DNA of 6,378 bases, from the NCBI GenBank assembly GCA_024276395.1, contig JAJRXH010000257.1, positions 1-6,378 of the forward strand. Reading direction: 5' to 3'. Of this stretch, positions 5,565 to 6,378 are shown piece after piece. The notes beneath the pieces were generated by a model. The model was not told the origin of the DNA and did no database searches. It was given only the letters and a program-made list of their open reading frames with translations. Numbering within the stretch: position 1 is the first letter of the stretch; each line of letters begins with the position of its first letter. A program made the translations under genes and the position numbers. The stretch comes from an archaeon. GTDB lineage: Archaea; Asgardarchaeota; Heimdallarchaeia; Hodarchaeales; S146-22.

Positions 5565-6242
5565 ATGAGCCAGAATGTACCACAGACCGTGTTGTATTTA
5601 GGAGAAATCCTGGATCGAATTCCTAACATCACGGATTGGGTTATTGCTACTGTAGACGGACTATTATTAGCATCTAAAGATACGATTGGATCAAATCAAA
5701 TCAATGAAGATGCCGCAAGAATCGCCACTCTAAGTAACATTGCTGAACAAATAATAGGGCTATTCCACGTGCAAGAACCATACTTATATGTCGCACCAGT
5801 TCCTAGTCTAGAGCACGAAGAACAAGCAAAAACGAAGACAAGCAGTAATGATTTTGTACTTGTCACCTTGTGGAATGAATATACCCTATTTTTTACGATC
5901 ATGGCACCTGAGTCTAGCAAGGATGACCGCGTAAAAGAAATTAATAGAACTGTTTTTCAAATACTTAGCAAATTCATTCAAAAATTCCCCATGGAATCAG
6001 CAAGTACTGAATTGAAAGTAGATTTGGTAAAGGCAATTCCTTTCATCTTAAAGAACATCCGCAATGACTCTTCCCTCTTATCAAAAGGAATGATGCTTTC
6101 ACGATATTTAGCCGACTCAAAAGATTTTACTGTTAAGGAATGTCTGGCCAATCATTTAAAATCGTATCTCTTATCGGGAATTCCAGCTGACGTCATAGTA
6201 GAAATTGCAAACAAGCTGGAAATAAGCGTGCCAGACTTCTAA
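5565..6242 (+). CDS. Roadblock/LC7-domain protein with helical C-terminal extension
   Basis: This is a 225-residue soluble protein. Residues about 7-141 follow the roadblock/LC7 order: helix (VLYLGEILDRIPN), strand pair TDWVIATVDGLLLAS (23-37) with the family's typical 'D-G-hhh-A-S' turn, helix NEDAARIATLSNIAEQIIGL (47-66), strands YLYVAP (73-78), FVLVTLW (97-103) and YTLFFTIMA (106-114), then helix 119-141. A charged loop (79-95) lengthens the strand 3-4 hairpin. Roadblock proteins form homo- or heterodimers that bind and regulate small Ras-like GTPases (MglB, Rag/Ragulator, dynein light chains); Asgard archaea carry many. Residues 142-225 are helical, about doubling the usual length, and I do not recognise them. 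No GTPase gene is in the window, so the partner is unknown. ATG 5565 is the only in-frame ATG before the first upstream stop codon and follows a clear promoter. Confidence 0.8.
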   Translation: MSQNVPQTVLYLGEILDRIPNITDWVIATVDGLLLASKDTIGSNQINEDAARIATLSNIAEQIIGLFHVQEPYLYVAPVPSLEHEEQAKTKTSSNDFVLVTLWNEYTLFFTIMAPESSKDDRVKEINRTVFQILSKFIQKFPMESASTELKVDLVKAIPFILKNIRNDSSLLSKGMMLSRYLADSKDFTVKECLANHLKSYLLSGIPADVIVEIANKLEISVPDF

Positions 6243-6246
6243 TCAT

Positions 6247-6264
6247 TCAATGCTAAGGCATTGA
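6247..6264 (+). repeat. Hairpin just after the roadblock stop codon
   Basis: TCAATGC-TAAG-GCATTGA is a perfect 7-bp stem with a 4-base loop, starting five bases after the stop, and a T-G pair could extend it. No T-run follows directly, so it is more likely a transcript 3'-end or stability element than a classic terminator. Confidence 0.4.
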
Positions 6265-6326
6265 GGGATGACAGTTAATTAGAGGACTGGCATGATTTCT
6301 CATCGGATGTCGCTTAAATCAAAGTT

Positions 6327-6360
6327 TCATCTTTAGATGAGAATAATTTCCTCTCTTTTT
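6327..6360 (+). terminator. Possible terminator of the roadblock gene
   Basis: A short stem TCATC-TTTA-GATGA (6327-6340) is followed by a pyrimidine stretch ending in CTCTCTTTTT (6351-6360). The T-run alone would suit archaeal termination. Nothing else is callable in 6243-6378; an ATG at 6372 is too close to the edge to judge. Confidence 0.35.
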
Positions 6361-6378
6361 AATCCAAAACGATGTATC

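Overview
This window reads as archaeal chromosome. It carries a clear archaeal histone-fold gene, and TATA boxes sit about 25 bp upstream of inferred transcription starts. There is also a roadblock/LC7-domain protein, a family that is especially abundant in Asgard archaea. An Asgard lineage is therefore my best guess, but it is inference: nothing here is a taxonomic marker strong enough to prove it. There are no tRNA or rRNA genes, no CRISPR array, and no insertion sequence that I can see.

Layout, left to right. (1) Bases 1-2680, minus strand: one very long open frame, 893 codons and still open at the left edge. It encodes a HEAT-repeat / beta-domain / multi-winged-helix protein. (2) Bases 2701-4560, minus strand, 20 bases upstream of it: a 619-residue P-loop ATPase. 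Its core resembles the BrxC/BrxD (DUF2791) family, and its C-terminal region looks like a catalytically degenerate restriction-endonuclease-like fold. The two genes are transcribed ATPase first, very probably as one unit. (3) Bases 4561-4878: a spacer with a TATA-like element, a possible plus-strand small gene of 54 or 41 residues, and T-rich (minus-strand) sequence that can end histone transcription. (4) Bases 4879-5100, minus strand: archaeal histone with its own promoter. (5) Bases 5101-5564: a divergent regulatory region rich in short inverted and direct repeats. (6) Bases 5565-6242, plus strand: a roadblock/LC7 protein with an unrecognised helical C-terminal half. (7) Bases 6243-6378: hairpins and a T-run, probably the 3' end of that transcript.

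How the genes may work together. The histone and the roadblock protein look like ordinary chromosomal genes transcribed divergently. The ATPase/HEAT-winged-helix pair is the unusual part. A nucleotide-driven ATPase with a dead-nuclease-like module is coupled to a huge helical scaffold with at least three DNA-binding-type folds. This could be a DNA-associated machine, either a defence-type system or a chromosome-organising one. The pairing and the domain content are visible; any function for the pair is inference.
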